A DNA stretch of 64,000 bases, taken from NCBI GenBank assembly GCA_038087035.1, contig CP051187.1, positions 62,001 through 126,000 on the forward strand, given 5' to 3'. Positions 42,130 through 51,987 of this stretch are shown piece by piece (the stretch's first letter is position 1; each line of letters opens with the position of its first letter). Source of the DNA: Gloeotrichia echinulata CP02. GTDB lineage: Bacteria; Cyanobacteriota; Cyanobacteriia; Cyanobacteriales; Nostocaceae. A model generated the notes under the pieces. The model worked only from the letters and a program-made list of their open reading frames with translations. It did not search any database and had not been told where the DNA came from. The translations under genes and the position numbers were made by a program.

Positions 42130-42847
42130 AAATTGATTGAGTTTAATTTTTTATTAAGATAGTGCTGTTTTGATTATAGCCTTTTTGAGCTCAAATAATG
42201 ATTTTAGCTGTTCATCTATTGTAGGCTAACATCTCTATTTATTACCACTATTCGCATTGTACTACTGCTTGTGGACATGGGCTATTAGCGAACTCCAAAA
42301 AATAATAACAGCTACTTGAAGTTCTTGACCGTGCCAATTTTAGGTTTTGGATTTTGGATTGGTTTTCGGTACTGAGGATAGGTAAGCATCACATAAGCTG
42401 ACATTTGACAGATACATAAATCTCCAACACAAGATTGGTAGAGCAATTATTATTTCTGCTCCAATGTTTTTGACGCTTGTGCTTGATGCTTAATTGAAGT
42501 CGCGAAAAATATGCCTCACTAATTTAAAATTGGTGAGCAACTAAACATTATGTTGTGGTTGATCAATTTCCTTCTTTTATGAAAAATCCTGGATGATGAT
42601 AATTTATATTTCCTAAAGCTTTTATCTTAAACCACGGATTTTTTAATCCTGATAATTTTATAATTATTTAAGATTCCTGAAAAATAGTGAAAAATTATAT
42701 ATTTTTATTATTATATAATAAATTCGATGAAGGGCACTCTTGCAATCGACCAGGCGGTAGGGGCGCAAGGGCGGTAGGGGCGCAAGGCCTTGCGCCCCTA
42801 CAAGGTTATTACCTGATTTGATAGTGGGGACTTTTGGCTAAATTTTG
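42130..42847. other. intergenic region with nested GGGGCGCAAGG palindromes
   Basis: About 0.7 kb without a supported gene. Near the right end (42757-42801) the TAGGGGCGCAAGG unit is duplicated in nested form (GGTAGGGGCGCAAGGGCGGT), then GGGGCGCAAGGCCTTGCGCC. The rest is AT-rich with nothing recognised apart from presumed promoter sequence for the GGDEF-EAL gene. Confidence 0.55.
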
Positions 42848-45800
42848 TTAAATCAATAAACGTAACTGCGAACCTTGCTGGTTTTTATTGACTTCAATTC
42901 GAGCTTGGAAGGCTTCTTTAAGGTGGGGCATGTGGGTGACGGTGAGGATGCAGGCGAAATCGGAGGCGATCGCATTTATGGACGCAATCAAGCGATCGCA
43001 CCCTTCGGCGTCTTGAGTCCCAAAGCCTTCATCGATAATCAATAATTGCAAGGCCGCACCCGCTCGCTGTGCCAATAATTTCGCTAAGGCCAGACGGATG
43101 GCAAAGTTAATTCTAAAGGCTTCTCCACCAGAGTATGTTTCATAAGCTCGTGTCCCTCTGGCGTCAGCAATTAAAATATCCAAGGTGTCTATCAGTTTGA
43201 CATTTTTCTTGCTTGATTTGCCATTGCGTCCCGCTCTTTGGGTAATAAATTGAACATGTAGCTGATTGGCACTCAATCGCGAAAGTAGTTGATTTGTCTC
43301 GGCTTCCAGTTGCGGTAACACATTTTCAATCATCAGTGCTTGGATGCCATTTTTACCGAATGCCTGGACTAATTCCTGATAAACACGGTGTTGATGTTTG
43401 CAGGATTGCAATTGCTGCTGCTGTTGAGAAAACTGAATTTGCAGTGTTTCTAGCTGGTGTGCTAGCTGTTGTAAACGCCCCAGCTTCGAGATTTTCTCGT
43501 CGAGTTGGCGTCTGCGTATAGCTAGTTGCTGCTCTAAGGCTTGAAGTTGGGTAGTTGGGTTTCCGGTTTCTTCTAGCTGTTGGCTAATGGTGTCGATATG
43601 GGTTTTGAGTGTTTCTCGCTCAGTCAATCTGGTGTTTTTCGCAGACTCTAACTCTTGTAATCTCGTCTGCAGTTGGGGATACTGTTGCTGGGCTGATAAT
43701 AGCTGTTGATAGCGTAATTGCCAAGATTGTCCTTGACGTACAGCTATCCGCAGGTTATTGTGCTGTTGGGAACTGTAACCAATTTCCTCAATGTGACGTT
43801 CGAGAGCAGCGATTTGCTGGGAGCTATCAGAATCAGTTTGCTGATGCTGGATTCTGGCTTGTAATTGGGCAATTGTGGCTATAAGTTCTGGTTTTCGGGC
43901 TGCTAGTACAGCTTGGCGCTTGCTAGCATCTTTAATCTGCTGGAGTTTAATTTCTGCCCATCGCCAACGCTCAACTTCACTACGAGCGAGGGCATGGTCT
44001 TTCTCATTATAATTTAATTGTTGCAGATACTGGTCTAACTGCTGCAGTTCGCTTTGCTTGTCAGTCGCATAATTACCAGCTTGGAGCGATCGCTCTAAAT
44101 GCTCCTTTTCGGTTGCAATTTGTTGTAGCTGTTGTTGGACATCGCTTGTCGCTTCCAACTGTGCGGCTAACTGTCCCCGCTGTTCGCGTAATTTATCATA
44201 ACTTGCCAATTGTTGAGAAATATCGCGGTATTCTTGCCTCAGTACCTGAATTTCTCTATCTGATACAGCCATCTGTTCGCGGACTACCCAAAATTGCCCT
44301 TGAGTATCCTGTAACTCAGTATCGGTTTTTTCTACCACCCGATTCCAGTGATGTTCATCGAGGGGACGCTCACACAATGGACAAAGCGCATTGGGGTTCT
44401 GGAGCATTTGCAGTTTTTGCTCTAGTTCGGCGATTTGTTTTTCATAGTCCCGCTGATGAGCTTGGAGACGTTCGATAAAATTACGCCTTTCATGTCCTTT
44501 TTCCTGGACTCGTTGCAAATAAACCCGTTTTTTGTCCAATTCTTCGATTTGCACTGCCACATCCATCACCGCTTGTTGTAGCTGCGGTTGGCGGCGTGAG
44601 GCGCGTTGGAGTTGATTTTCTGTCGCTTGCAGTTGTTCAAGTCGTGCTACTATACCAGCATGATAGCGATCTAGTTGACTTTGTAAAGTTGCTCGTTGTT
44701 GCAATAAGGGACTGACGCGCATTTGCAATTCATCTAAATGAGCCACCCGCTGACGGGCTGTTGCTAGTTGTGCTAAACCGGCTTCTACTTCCCCTGATTT
44801 GGTGAGTGTTTGCTGAATTTCTCGCTCTTGTTGCTCTAAAGCTTCCAGTTGGGCTTGGGCTTGTTGCAGTTGCCGTTCGATTTGGTAAATTTCTTTGGTA
44901 AGCTGTTGTTGCAGTTGTTGGCGAGACTGTTGAGCGCGGCTGTATGCTTCAAATTTAGCAGCAAAGGCTTCTTCTTGAGATTGCAGGCTTTGATATTCGA
45001 GATATCCAGCTTTAATTTCAGCTTCCTGATGTAATATTGCTTCTAAACCTGATAGCTGACTCTTAACCGCTGAGTGTTCTTGGTGGAGGCGATCGCAATC
45101 TTGGGTGAGATTTTGATATTGTTGTCTAACAAAATGCAGTTGTTCTATTTTTGTTTGTCGCTGGTGTTGGACAACTTGTAAATTTTGCAGTTGAATATTA
45201 TCAACAGCTTGTAACTGTTGCAGTTGGTTGAGTTCAGCTTCTAATTCTCCGGTTTGGGTTATGGTAATCTCACGTTGTTGTAGCTGAGTTTTAACCGATT
45301 CCAAAGAACGCTCTAGTTCTTCAGCCCGGATTTTAAACTGACGTGACGATTCCTTGGCCTTTTCTTCCAACTCATCATACTGATTGAGTTTCAACAACTC
45401 GGCCAAAATTTCCTTACGTTCATTCGGTCGCTTCAGCATGAATTCATCTGCACGACCTTGACGTAGGTAGGCAGAATTAATAAAAGTATCATAATCTAGC
45501 TTGATGTGTTCTTGAATTAAATCTTGTGTCGCCCTGACCCCTTTACCAGTTAGTGGACGAAACCCAGAAGGTGTTTCGATTTGAAATTCCAGGGCGCCAG
45601 TTCCACTGCGAACACGAGTGCGAATCACCCGATATTTTTGCTGATTACTTTCAAAAGTGAAATCCACCCGAACTTCTTTAGACCCAGAATGGATCACATC
45701 ATCTTCAGTAGCAGCGCGGCTTTCACCCCAAATAGCCCAAGTAATCGCTTCCAGAAGGGAAGACTTACCTGCACCATTGGCACCACAAATACAAGCTGTA

Positions 45801-45874
45801 TGCAGACCGCGAAAATCTAAAGTTGCATCACGGTAACTGAGGAAGTTTTTAAGGATAAGTTGTACTGGGATCAT
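42848..45874 (-). CDS. sbcC: SbcC-type SMC nuclease ATPase subunit
   Basis: SbcC pairs with nuclease SbcD to process hairpins and DNA ends. The 1008-residue product has Walker A GANGAGKSSLLEAITW near residue 34, very long Gln-rich coiled coils, a central zinc hook CPLCERPLDEHH near residue 500, and the C-terminal signature SGGEAFRINFAIRLAL with Walker B LLIIDEGFGTQDAEG. ATG 45874 starts right at the conserved IPVQLILKNFLSYRD. sbcD is not adjacent. A hairpin nuclease is pertinent to a genome so rich in long palindromes, but that link is inference. Confidence 0.94.
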   Translation of the reverse strand: MIPVQLILKNFLSYRDATLDFRGLHTACICGANGAGKSSLLEAITWAIWGESRAATEDDVIHSGSKEVRVDFTFESNQQKYRVIRTRVRSGTGALEFQIETPSGFRPLTGKGVRATQDLIQEHIKLDYDTFINSAYLRQGRADEFMLKRPNERKEILAELLKLNQYDELEEKAKESSRQFKIRAEELERSLESVKTQLQQREITITQTGELEAELNQLQQLQAVDNIQLQNLQVVQHQRQTKIEQLHFVRQQYQNLTQDCDRLHQEHSAVKSQLSGLEAILHQEAEIKAGYLEYQSLQSQEEAFAAKFEAYSRAQQSRQQLQQQLTKEIYQIERQLQQAQAQLEALEQQEREIQQTLTKSGEVEAGLAQLATARQRVAHLDELQMRVSPLLQQRATLQSQLDRYHAGIVARLEQLQATENQLQRASRRQPQLQQAVMDVAVQIEELDKKRVYLQRVQEKGHERRNFIERLQAHQRDYEKQIAELEQKLQMLQNPNALCPLCERPLDEHHWNRVVEKTDTELQDTQGQFWVVREQMAVSDREIQVLRQEYRDISQQLASYDKLREQRGQLAAQLEATSDVQQQLQQIATEKEHLERSLQAGNYATDKQSELQQLDQYLQQLNYNEKDHALARSEVERWRWAEIKLQQIKDASKRQAVLAARKPELIATIAQLQARIQHQQTDSDSSQQIAALERHIEEIGYSSQQHNNLRIAVRQGQSWQLRYQQLLSAQQQYPQLQTRLQELESAKNTRLTERETLKTHIDTISQQLEETGNPTTQLQALEQQLAIRRRQLDEKISKLGRLQQLAHQLETLQIQFSQQQQQLQSCKHQHRVYQELVQAFGKNGIQALMIENVLPQLEAETNQLLSRLSANQLHVQFITQRAGRNGKSSKKNVKLIDTLDILIADARGTRAYETYSGGEAFRINFAIRLALAKLLAQRAGAALQLLIIDEGFGTQDAEGCDRLIASINAIASDFACILTVTHMPHLKEAFQARIEVNKNQQGSQLRLLI

Positions 45875-46157
45875 CGAGGCTATCAGGCCATATCTACATT
45901 TTAGTAATTAACAGTAAAGATGCACTGTCTGTTAGTTTAGCTATTTGAATATCAGGTTTCTAGTCTTGAAGACTTCAATTTTACAAAATTTAACATTATT
46001 ACCAGTAATTTTTTCCTGTGCGATGAACTATTTTATCTTTTCAAATAAAAATAAAATTCCCTCGACTACTCCCGAACCGGTGCAAGATTATAAAAATAAC
46101 CCGATAGGCGCAAAACCCTGTGTCTTTTAGACTCCGGATGTAGCGCCAAGGGTGAAT

Positions 46158-46314
46158 TTATTCACCGTGATTTTTTCTTTTTGGTTCAGGTAAAGAATCA
46201 ATCAATTCTTCATTGTATGATTTGAGTCATAGTTTTATCTTTTTCCACCGCTAATAAGCGTAGCTTATTAATTCTGCGTTTGCTTAAAAGTATATGTAAT
46301 TGCTTTTTTTGCAT
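46158..46314 (-). pseudogene. frameshifted ribbon-helix-helix gene beside tnpB
   Basis: From ATG 46314 the frame reads MQKKQLHILLSKRRINKLRL, then LAVEKDKTMTQII; one extra base near 46215 shifts it, after which NEELIDSLPEPKRKNHGE to the stop at 46158 follows in another phase. The pieces align with the intact gene at 55957-56175 (LRISERRLNKLRLYASQNDK, then TMTHIIEDFIDSL). The length of 157 bp (3n+1) agrees with a 1-bp insertion. It is divergent from the tnpB remnant, 75 bp apart. Confidence 0.6.
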
Positions 46315-46388
46315 ATATGTAGCTGATATGTACATAATCATGCTATCATATATACAGTTAGGAAGATCATCAAGAAGGTGATTAAGTA

Positions 46389-47042
46389 ATGCTAGTTTTA
46401 GAGTACAAAGTCAAAGCTAAAAAGCATCAATATGATGCAATTAATGAAGCTATCCGTACAACTCAATTCATCAAAAATAAAGCTATACGCTATTGGATGG
46501 ATGCACCAAAGGAAGCTAAGGTTAATAAAATTGCTTTAAATAATTACTCAACAGCATTACGGAAAGAATTTAAATTTGTTGAGGAATTAAACTCAATGGC
46601 TTGTCAATCTGCTACTGAAAGAGCATGGATAGCCATTGACAGGTTTTACCAGAATTGCAAAAAGAAAGTAGCAGGTAAAAAGGGTTATCCCAGGTTTCAA
46701 AAAGATAACCGTTCTGTGGAATACAAAACTAGCGGTTGGTCATTAAACCAAGTTAAAAGATGCATAACATTCACTGATAAAAAAGGTATCGGTGAAGTTA
46801 AACTACTTGGTAAATGGGATATCCAAACTTACCCAATTCAGCTAATTAAGCGTGTTAGATTACTCAAAAAAGCTGATGGTTACTATTGCCAATTCTGTAT
46901 TGATACTGATGTTAAATCTGAATCTAGAATTGCTGATGGTGAAATAGGCTTAGATGTTGGTCTAGAATTTTTATACTCAGATTCTCATGGTAATCATGTA
47001 GAAAACCCTAGATTTTTGAGGAAATACGTTCTGGTGACTTAG
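46389..47042 (+). pseudogene. tnpB: truncated TnpB (IS1341-type)
   Basis: The N-terminal 200 residues are TnpB-like: MLVLEYKVKAKKHQYDAINE, then CQSATERAWIAIDRFYQNCK, KGYPRFQKDNRSVEYKTSGW, and the start of RuvC with GLDVGLEFLYSDSHGN. The frame is lost after NPRFLRK near 47022, so the second RuvC acid, zinc ribbon and third acid are missing. AAGGTG precedes ATG 46389. It is not functional as a nuclease. An unrelated tail continues in another phase (47021-47215). Confidence 0.8.
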
Positions 47043-47215
47043 TGAAAGCTGAAAAGGCGGGTAAATTTTATATTGGCTGGATTGGTGGCTATACGCAGAC
47101 TCCAAAAACTAAAAATGTTTCTGTGTATGACCACAACTGGCGCAGAATTGGGCAATTCAGCCCAGCAAAAGTTCAACTTATCAAACGGAGTACAAAGCTA
47201 TGTGTAAAAGCATAA
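47021..47215 (+). pseudogene. C-terminal tail of another protein, perhaps IscB-like
   Basis: Starting at the exact point where TnpB homology ends, a second phase encodes EIRSGDLVKAEKAGKFYIGW, then IGGYTQTPKTKNVSVYDHNW and RIGQFSPAKVQLIKRSTKLC to the stop at 47213-47215. This 64-residue stretch is not TnpB; it recalls the C-terminal domain of RRXRR/HNH (IscB-type) proteins, but I cannot confirm it. It appears joined by deletion. Confidence 0.45.
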
Positions 47216-47317
47216 AAGATGGCTTGTTTTCTCACTGTCCTCCTCCCTCTTCTTGCTGTGCAACACTTCGGCTACGCTCAGTGACCAGAAAATGGTCACA
47301 GGACGCGACAAAACAAG

Positions 47318-47393
47318 CCCGCAATTCCTCCCGACACCGAATCATTCGCGCAGCGTCTCGTAGAGAAGATTACGGTGTGGGACTCCTTGCGGG
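47318..47393 (+). mobile_element. right-end hairpin of the chimeric element
   Basis: CCCGCAA...CCCGACACCG and CGGTGTGGG...TTGCGGG form a long interrupted stem, like the 3' hairpin of IS605-type ends. Its loop holds a CGCGCAGCGTCTCGTAGAGA repeat insertion. It lies just before the mfd stop codon. Confidence 0.45.
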
Positions 47394-47410
47394 TTTAGTT
47401 GAACTATCAA

Positions 47411-50400
47411 TCAAACAACAGCTGGCTCGACAATCGCCCCCTCCATTTTGCCAAAAGCATCCAGCAAACTTTGCAATTGTTTATCTGCTTTTAAAACTGC
47501 TAAACCCCGCACCGTCACTTTCCCAGGAGAATAAACAAAGCGCGATCGCAAACTTTCGGTTAAATTACCTGCTAATAAATTCCACGCTGGTTCTTCCATT
47601 GGCGTTTCTAAAATCACATGCTGTTTATTTTCTGGTTTAATGCGACTAAATCCTAACTTTTTCCCTAACTGTTTCAGTTCCATGACCCGCAATAATTGAC
47701 TAGCTGGTGCGGGAATTGCACCATAGCGATCGCTCCAATCTGCGGCGATCTGTGTTAATTCTTCTTTCGATTTTGCTGCTGCTACCGCACGGTAAGCACT
47801 CATCTTTTGATCGATGTCAATAATGTAATCTGACGGAATAAATGCTGTGAGATTAAGGTCAATTTGGGTATCGTTAACTTTGGGTATTTCCTGTCCGCGA
47901 ATTTCCCGAATTGATTCTTCTAACATTTCCATATACAAATCAAAACCAATCGCATCCATTTGACCCGATTGTTCTGCACCTAGCAAGTTACCTACACCCC
48001 GAATTTCCATATCACGCATCGCCAGTTGATATCCTGAACCCAACTGAGTAAATTCCTGAATGGCGCGTAATCGCTGCCGTGCGGCATCTGATAACACCCG
48101 TTGTTCGGGGTAAAATAACCAGGCGTGGGCTTGGATGCCTGCACGTCCTACACGACCGCGTAATTGATATAATTGTGCTAACCCAAAACGGTGGGCATCT
48201 TCGATTAATATGGTGTTAACTCGCGGAATGTCTAAACCAGATTCAATTATTGTGGTACAAACCAGGATATCTGCATCACCATTGTTGAAGGTGAGCATAG
48301 TTGATTCTAATTGTCCTTCATCCATTTGACCATGGCCAACGGCAATTCTAGCTGATGGTACAACTTCGCGCAATTTGGCGGTGGTTTCTTCAATGCCTTC
48401 CACCCGTGGAACTACATAAAATACTTGACCGCCTCTGTCTAATTCTTGACGAATGGCGCTGCGGATGGTTTCTGGACTCATCTGTGCCAGATGGGTTTTA
48501 ATGGGACGCCGGGATGGGGGTGGTGTGGTAATTAAACTCATTTCCCGAATCCCGGATAGGGACATGTACAAGGTGCGGGGAATGGGAGTAGCGGAAAGGG
48601 TTAGTACGTCTACTTGAGTTTTCAGGCTTTTAATTTTTTCTTTTTGGTTGACGCCAAATCGTTGTTCTTCATCCACTACCAACAGTCCTAAATCGCGGAA
48701 GCTGACGCCTTTACCTAAAAGTTGGTGTGTGCCAACCACTACATCTAATTCACCAGTCGCCAGCCGCTTTTGAATATCACGGCGTTCTTCAGCAGTGCGG
48801 AAGCGGTTAAGTAAGCCGACATTTACCGGGTAGGGGGCAAAGCGTTCTTTAAGGGTGTGGTAATGTTGTTGGGTGAGGATGGTGGTAGGCGCAAGCAAGG
48901 CGACTTGTTTACCAGCAGTAACAGCTTTGAAAATGGCGCGAATAGCTACTTCCGTTTTACCGAAACCGACATCACCACAGACTAAACGATCCATTGGGCG
49001 ATCGCTTTCCATATCCCGTTTGACATCTTGCACAGCTTTGAGCTGGTCTGTAGTGGCTTGGTAGGGGAAAGAATCTTCCATTTCCTCTTGCCAAGGCATA
49101 TCCTGGGGATAGCTAAAACCTTCTTGTTGCGATCGCGCTGCATACAATTTTAGCAAGTCAACAGCCAATTTCTTGATGGCTTTGCGGACTTTGCTCTTGG
49201 TATTCTCCCAAGCTTTGCCGCTCATTTTATGCAGTTCTGGTGCTTTATCTCCCGTAGTGCGGAACCGAGATAAAGAACCTACTTGGTCTGCAGCGACTCT
49301 CAATAACCCGTCTGCATATTGTACGACCAAATAATCACGGGTTTCTTCATTAATAGTTAAACTTTCTAGTTTAACAAATTTCCCAATCCCGTGGCTGCGG
49401 TGAACCACATAATCTCCTGGACGCAGTTTATTGGGGTCAACTTGCTTAGAAGCAGCTTGGCGACGCTTGCGAATATAGCTGGGACTAGCAAGGGAGTGCT
49501 GTCCATAAAATTCGCGGTCAGTGACGACAACAATTCGATAGGTAGGCAGAATAAAGCCTTCGAGTTCCGCCAGTCCCGAATATTTCAGTGCTATTGGTGT
49601 ATGATTTATTTGTAACTTTTCAATCGCTAGGTAATCACGGGGATTGGGGATAAACTGGACTGGGCAATCGTGTTCTTGCAATAGGGACACAGAACGTGTT
49701 GGTTGAGCCGAAATCAGCCAGACCGAAAAATTGCGATCGCGTTCTTGGCGCAATGTCTGGGCCAGTTTGGCAAATTGGTGTGGTGTGATGGGAACAGGTC
49801 TACTCGCCAGATTAGTCCCACTATTTTCTTCAGATAGTTCTGATAAATATAACTTGAGGAAATTTCCCGCTGCAGCTAAACAATCATCAAAGGACTGATG
49901 AATTTTCGGTAATTGGTCATTCCTAATTGGTAATTGCTCAGACTCTTCCCCATGCCCAGTACCCAATGACGGCAGTTGCTTCACTTGGGCAGACCCCAAG
50001 ACCGCACTGACTCCCCAATGCCCCCCTGACCATTGTTCTTCGGCATTTTCCACCCAGCGCTCGCTGTGTGCATGACACTGTTCAGGCTCATCAATGACAA
50101 CCAGTGTATTTGCACTTAAGTAGTCTAACACAGATGCTGGTTTTTCAAAAGCTAACCCCAAAAATCGCCGACTACCTTCTAAAAGTGCTGACTCAGAATT
50201 TAACTCAGCATTCAATACCTGTAACTGATCACTATCTTTGAGTGCTTCCTGGATAATGGGAGTAAAGCTAGTGGGAGTAAGGATAATTTGGTTAATTTTG
50301 TCTAGGGCAGAACGTTGAGTAGCGGGATCAAATTCTCGGATTTGCTCGATTTCGTCGCCAAACCATTCCAGCCTGACTGGCAACTCAGACGCCACAGGAA

Positions 50401-51067
50401 ACACATCCACAATATCACCACGCCGACTCCACTGGCCTTCTGTTTCCACTAACGGCACCCGTTCATACCCCAAAGTCGCTATCTTAGTACTGAAGGTATT
50501 CAAATCGAATTCCATCCCCCGCTTCAGGGTCAGGCAAAAAGGTATAAAAGCTGCTAACGGTGGTAGGTGTGGTTGTAGCGCCCCAGTAGTGGCGACAATC
50601 GCCAAGGATCGCTTCGGTGTGGGATTTCCCCAGCGATGCACTGAGCTTGCCGAAGTGTCCCCAGCGATGCACTGAGCTTGCCGAAGTGTCTCCAGCGATG
50701 CACTGAGCTTGCCGAAGTGTCCCCAGTCCCCGATGATCAAATCCGCTAACACTTGCATCTGTCCCCAAGTCATTTCGGTTTCGGGATCAAAGGGTTCGTA
50801 GGGGGACGCCTCAGAGGTGGGGTAAAAATGTACTGTGTGCCATCCCATCGCCTCTAACTGAGCATAAGCACGTCCGGCTTCCTCCAGAGTAGCGCAGACC
50901 ACAAACAAATTCCTTTCTGATTTTTGCGCCAAGGCTGAAGCCACCAAGCCTTTGGGGAGGCGGGGAATACCATTTAACCGCAAATCTTGTTGTCGATTGA
51001 GCTTAGACAGGAATTCTGTGGTCAGGGGCGATCGCGCCAACGCACGCACAATGGAAGAAAATGCCAT
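47411..51067 (-). CDS. mfd: transcription-repair coupling factor Mfd
   Basis: Mfd releases RNA polymerase stalled at lesions and recruits UvrA. The 1218-residue product has UvrB-like N-terminal domains, the polymerase-interaction (CarD-like) domain at LRPGDYVVHRSHGIGKFVKL, Walker A CGDVGFGKTEVAIRA, motif II VVDEEQRFGV, motif VI QLRGRVGRAG and the C-terminal UvrA-binding-like domain. Near residues 117-147 the sequence HFGKLSASLETLRQAQ, then CIAGDTSASSVHRW is encoded by three 31-bp repeats (50628-50720) that look non-coding elsewhere; 3 x 31 keeps the frame. Other motifs are intact, so it is likely functional. ATG 51067. Confidence 0.93.
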   Translation of the reverse strand: MAFSSIVRALARSPLTTEFLSKLNRQQDLRLNGIPRLPKGLVASALAQKSERNLFVVCATLEEAGRAYAQLEAMGWHTVHFYPTSEASPYEPFDPETEMTWGQMQVLADLIIGDWGHFGKLSASLETLRQAQCIAGDTSASSVHRWGNPTPKRSLAIVATTGALQPHLPPLAAFIPFCLTLKRGMEFDLNTFSTKIATLGYERVPLVETEGQWSRRGDIVDVFPVASELPVRLEWFGDEIEQIREFDPATQRSALDKINQIILTPTSFTPIIQEALKDSDQLQVLNAELNSESALLEGSRRFLGLAFEKPASVLDYLSANTLVVIDEPEQCHAHSERWVENAEEQWSGGHWGVSAVLGSAQVKQLPSLGTGHGEESEQLPIRNDQLPKIHQSFDDCLAAAGNFLKLYLSELSEENSGTNLASRPVPITPHQFAKLAQTLRQERDRNFSVWLISAQPTRSVSLLQEHDCPVQFIPNPRDYLAIEKLQINHTPIALKYSGLAELEGFILPTYRIVVVTDREFYGQHSLASPSYIRKRRQAASKQVDPNKLRPGDYVVHRSHGIGKFVKLESLTINEETRDYLVVQYADGLLRVAADQVGSLSRFRTTGDKAPELHKMSGKAWENTKSKVRKAIKKLAVDLLKLYAARSQQEGFSYPQDMPWQEEMEDSFPYQATTDQLKAVQDVKRDMESDRPMDRLVCGDVGFGKTEVAIRAIFKAVTAGKQVALLAPTTILTQQHYHTLKERFAPYPVNVGLLNRFRTAEERRDIQKRLATGELDVVVGTHQLLGKGVSFRDLGLLVVDEEQRFGVNQKEKIKSLKTQVDVLTLSATPIPRTLYMSLSGIREMSLITTPPPSRRPIKTHLAQMSPETIRSAIRQELDRGGQVFYVVPRVEGIEETTAKLREVVPSARIAVGHGQMDEGQLESTMLTFNNGDADILVCTTIIESGLDIPRVNTILIEDAHRFGLAQLYQLRGRVGRAGIQAHAWLFYPEQRVLSDAARQRLRAIQEFTQLGSGYQLAMRDMEIRGVGNLLGAEQSGQMDAIGFDLYMEMLEESIREIRGQEIPKVNDTQIDLNLTAFIPSDYIIDIDQKMSAYRAVAAAKSKEELTQIAADWSDRYGAIPAPASQLLRVMELKQLGKKLGFSRIKPENKQHVILETPMEEPAWNLLAGNLTESLRSRFVYSPGKVTVRGLAVLKADKQLQSLLDAFGKMEGAIVEPAVV
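50628..50720 (-). repeat. 31-bp repeat x3 inside mfd
   Basis: Three tandem units of CCCCAGCGATGCACTGAGCT plus TGCCGAAGTGT (one with CTCC start). The total of 93 bp is divisible by three. The core matches the intergenic repeat at 32344-32488. Confidence 0.95.
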
Positions 51068-51987
51068 AAATTCTACTACAAGTTGAGGTCGTAAGGGAAA
51101 AGTCTAGAAGCTAAAGTCTAGAAGCTGTTGATATCAACTATTGTGAACTACTCTTGATTCCATGCGTGTCTGGCGAAGCCTGCATCTTTGGCAAATAACA
51201 GGCTTTGGAGTTTGTTAACTTTGAGTTGTGCTTTAAATGCTAGTAGCATATAAGATAACGATACCAGATAGCGGATGTCTAATTCTACTCTTGTTGAAAA
51301 TTAAGGAAAGTTAGCAGGACTTACTCTGCGGGCACACATGTCAACCAATTTTGGATTTTGGATTGACCCCGACCACCCTTCGGCAAGCTCAGGGCAGACG
51401 CTCGTGCCTCTCTACGAGACGGTGCCCGAACGCTAACGCTGCGCTATCGCAAGGGTACCTTGCTCGAGGATTTTGGATCTGTTCGGCCCACTAGTAGTCT
51501 GTCAATTTTGTTTTGAGGGATTTTTGGTAGTGTGAGCGTCTCGCTCACGCGGGCAAGATGCCCGCACTACAGTCCATCATTTTTATCTTGACAGAGTACT
51601 AGGGGTCTTGCTCGTACCCCAAAAAATCTAAAATCCAAAATCCAAAATCCAAAATCTAAAATTCGGAGGGTCAAAAGTCCTGGTTTTTTGACTTTTGACT
51701 CTTGTCTGCGACACGCTGCGCGATGACAACCCGCGCGAAAAAAAATATCACAGTCATTCGCCGAGAACTTTTCAAACATGCTCTGAGAGTGGATACTTCC
51801 GCGTCACGTTAAAATTATTGTTGACAGCCATGTGAATTCTTGGTGTGAAAGAATAATTTTTAACCACGAGTCAACTCAAGTATTATGACTACGAATTTAT
51901 GTATACTCATAGCGTTTATCAAAGCACCTTTAATATTAGATACTAAGAGTTAAGCTACGTTCGCTGTCAATCGCGGCAATTTTAAAC
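51068..51987. other. intergenic region between mfd and the CNNM gene
   Basis: It holds short repeats and one MITE: TTTTGGATTTTGGATT (51352), a CCGAACGCTAACGCTGCGCT-type stretch near 51425, and AAAATCC heptamers at 51626-51660. The last 200 bp should contain promoters for the divergent neighbours. No supported gene. Confidence 0.6.
51491..51602. mobile_element. MITE with CTAGTA-TCTGTCAA ends
   Basis: CTAGTAGTCTGTCAA and TTGACAGAGTACTAG are near-perfect inverted ends of a 112-bp element with two internal hairpins (GTGAGCG/CGCTCAC and GCGGGC/GCCCGC). No coding capacity. No separate target duplication was identified. Confidence 0.7.

Noticed and set aside
45945..46130. 61-codon plus-strand ORF upstream of the RHH/tnpB remnant
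   Set aside because: No ribosome site or recognisable fold, and it runs into the presumed left end of the element.
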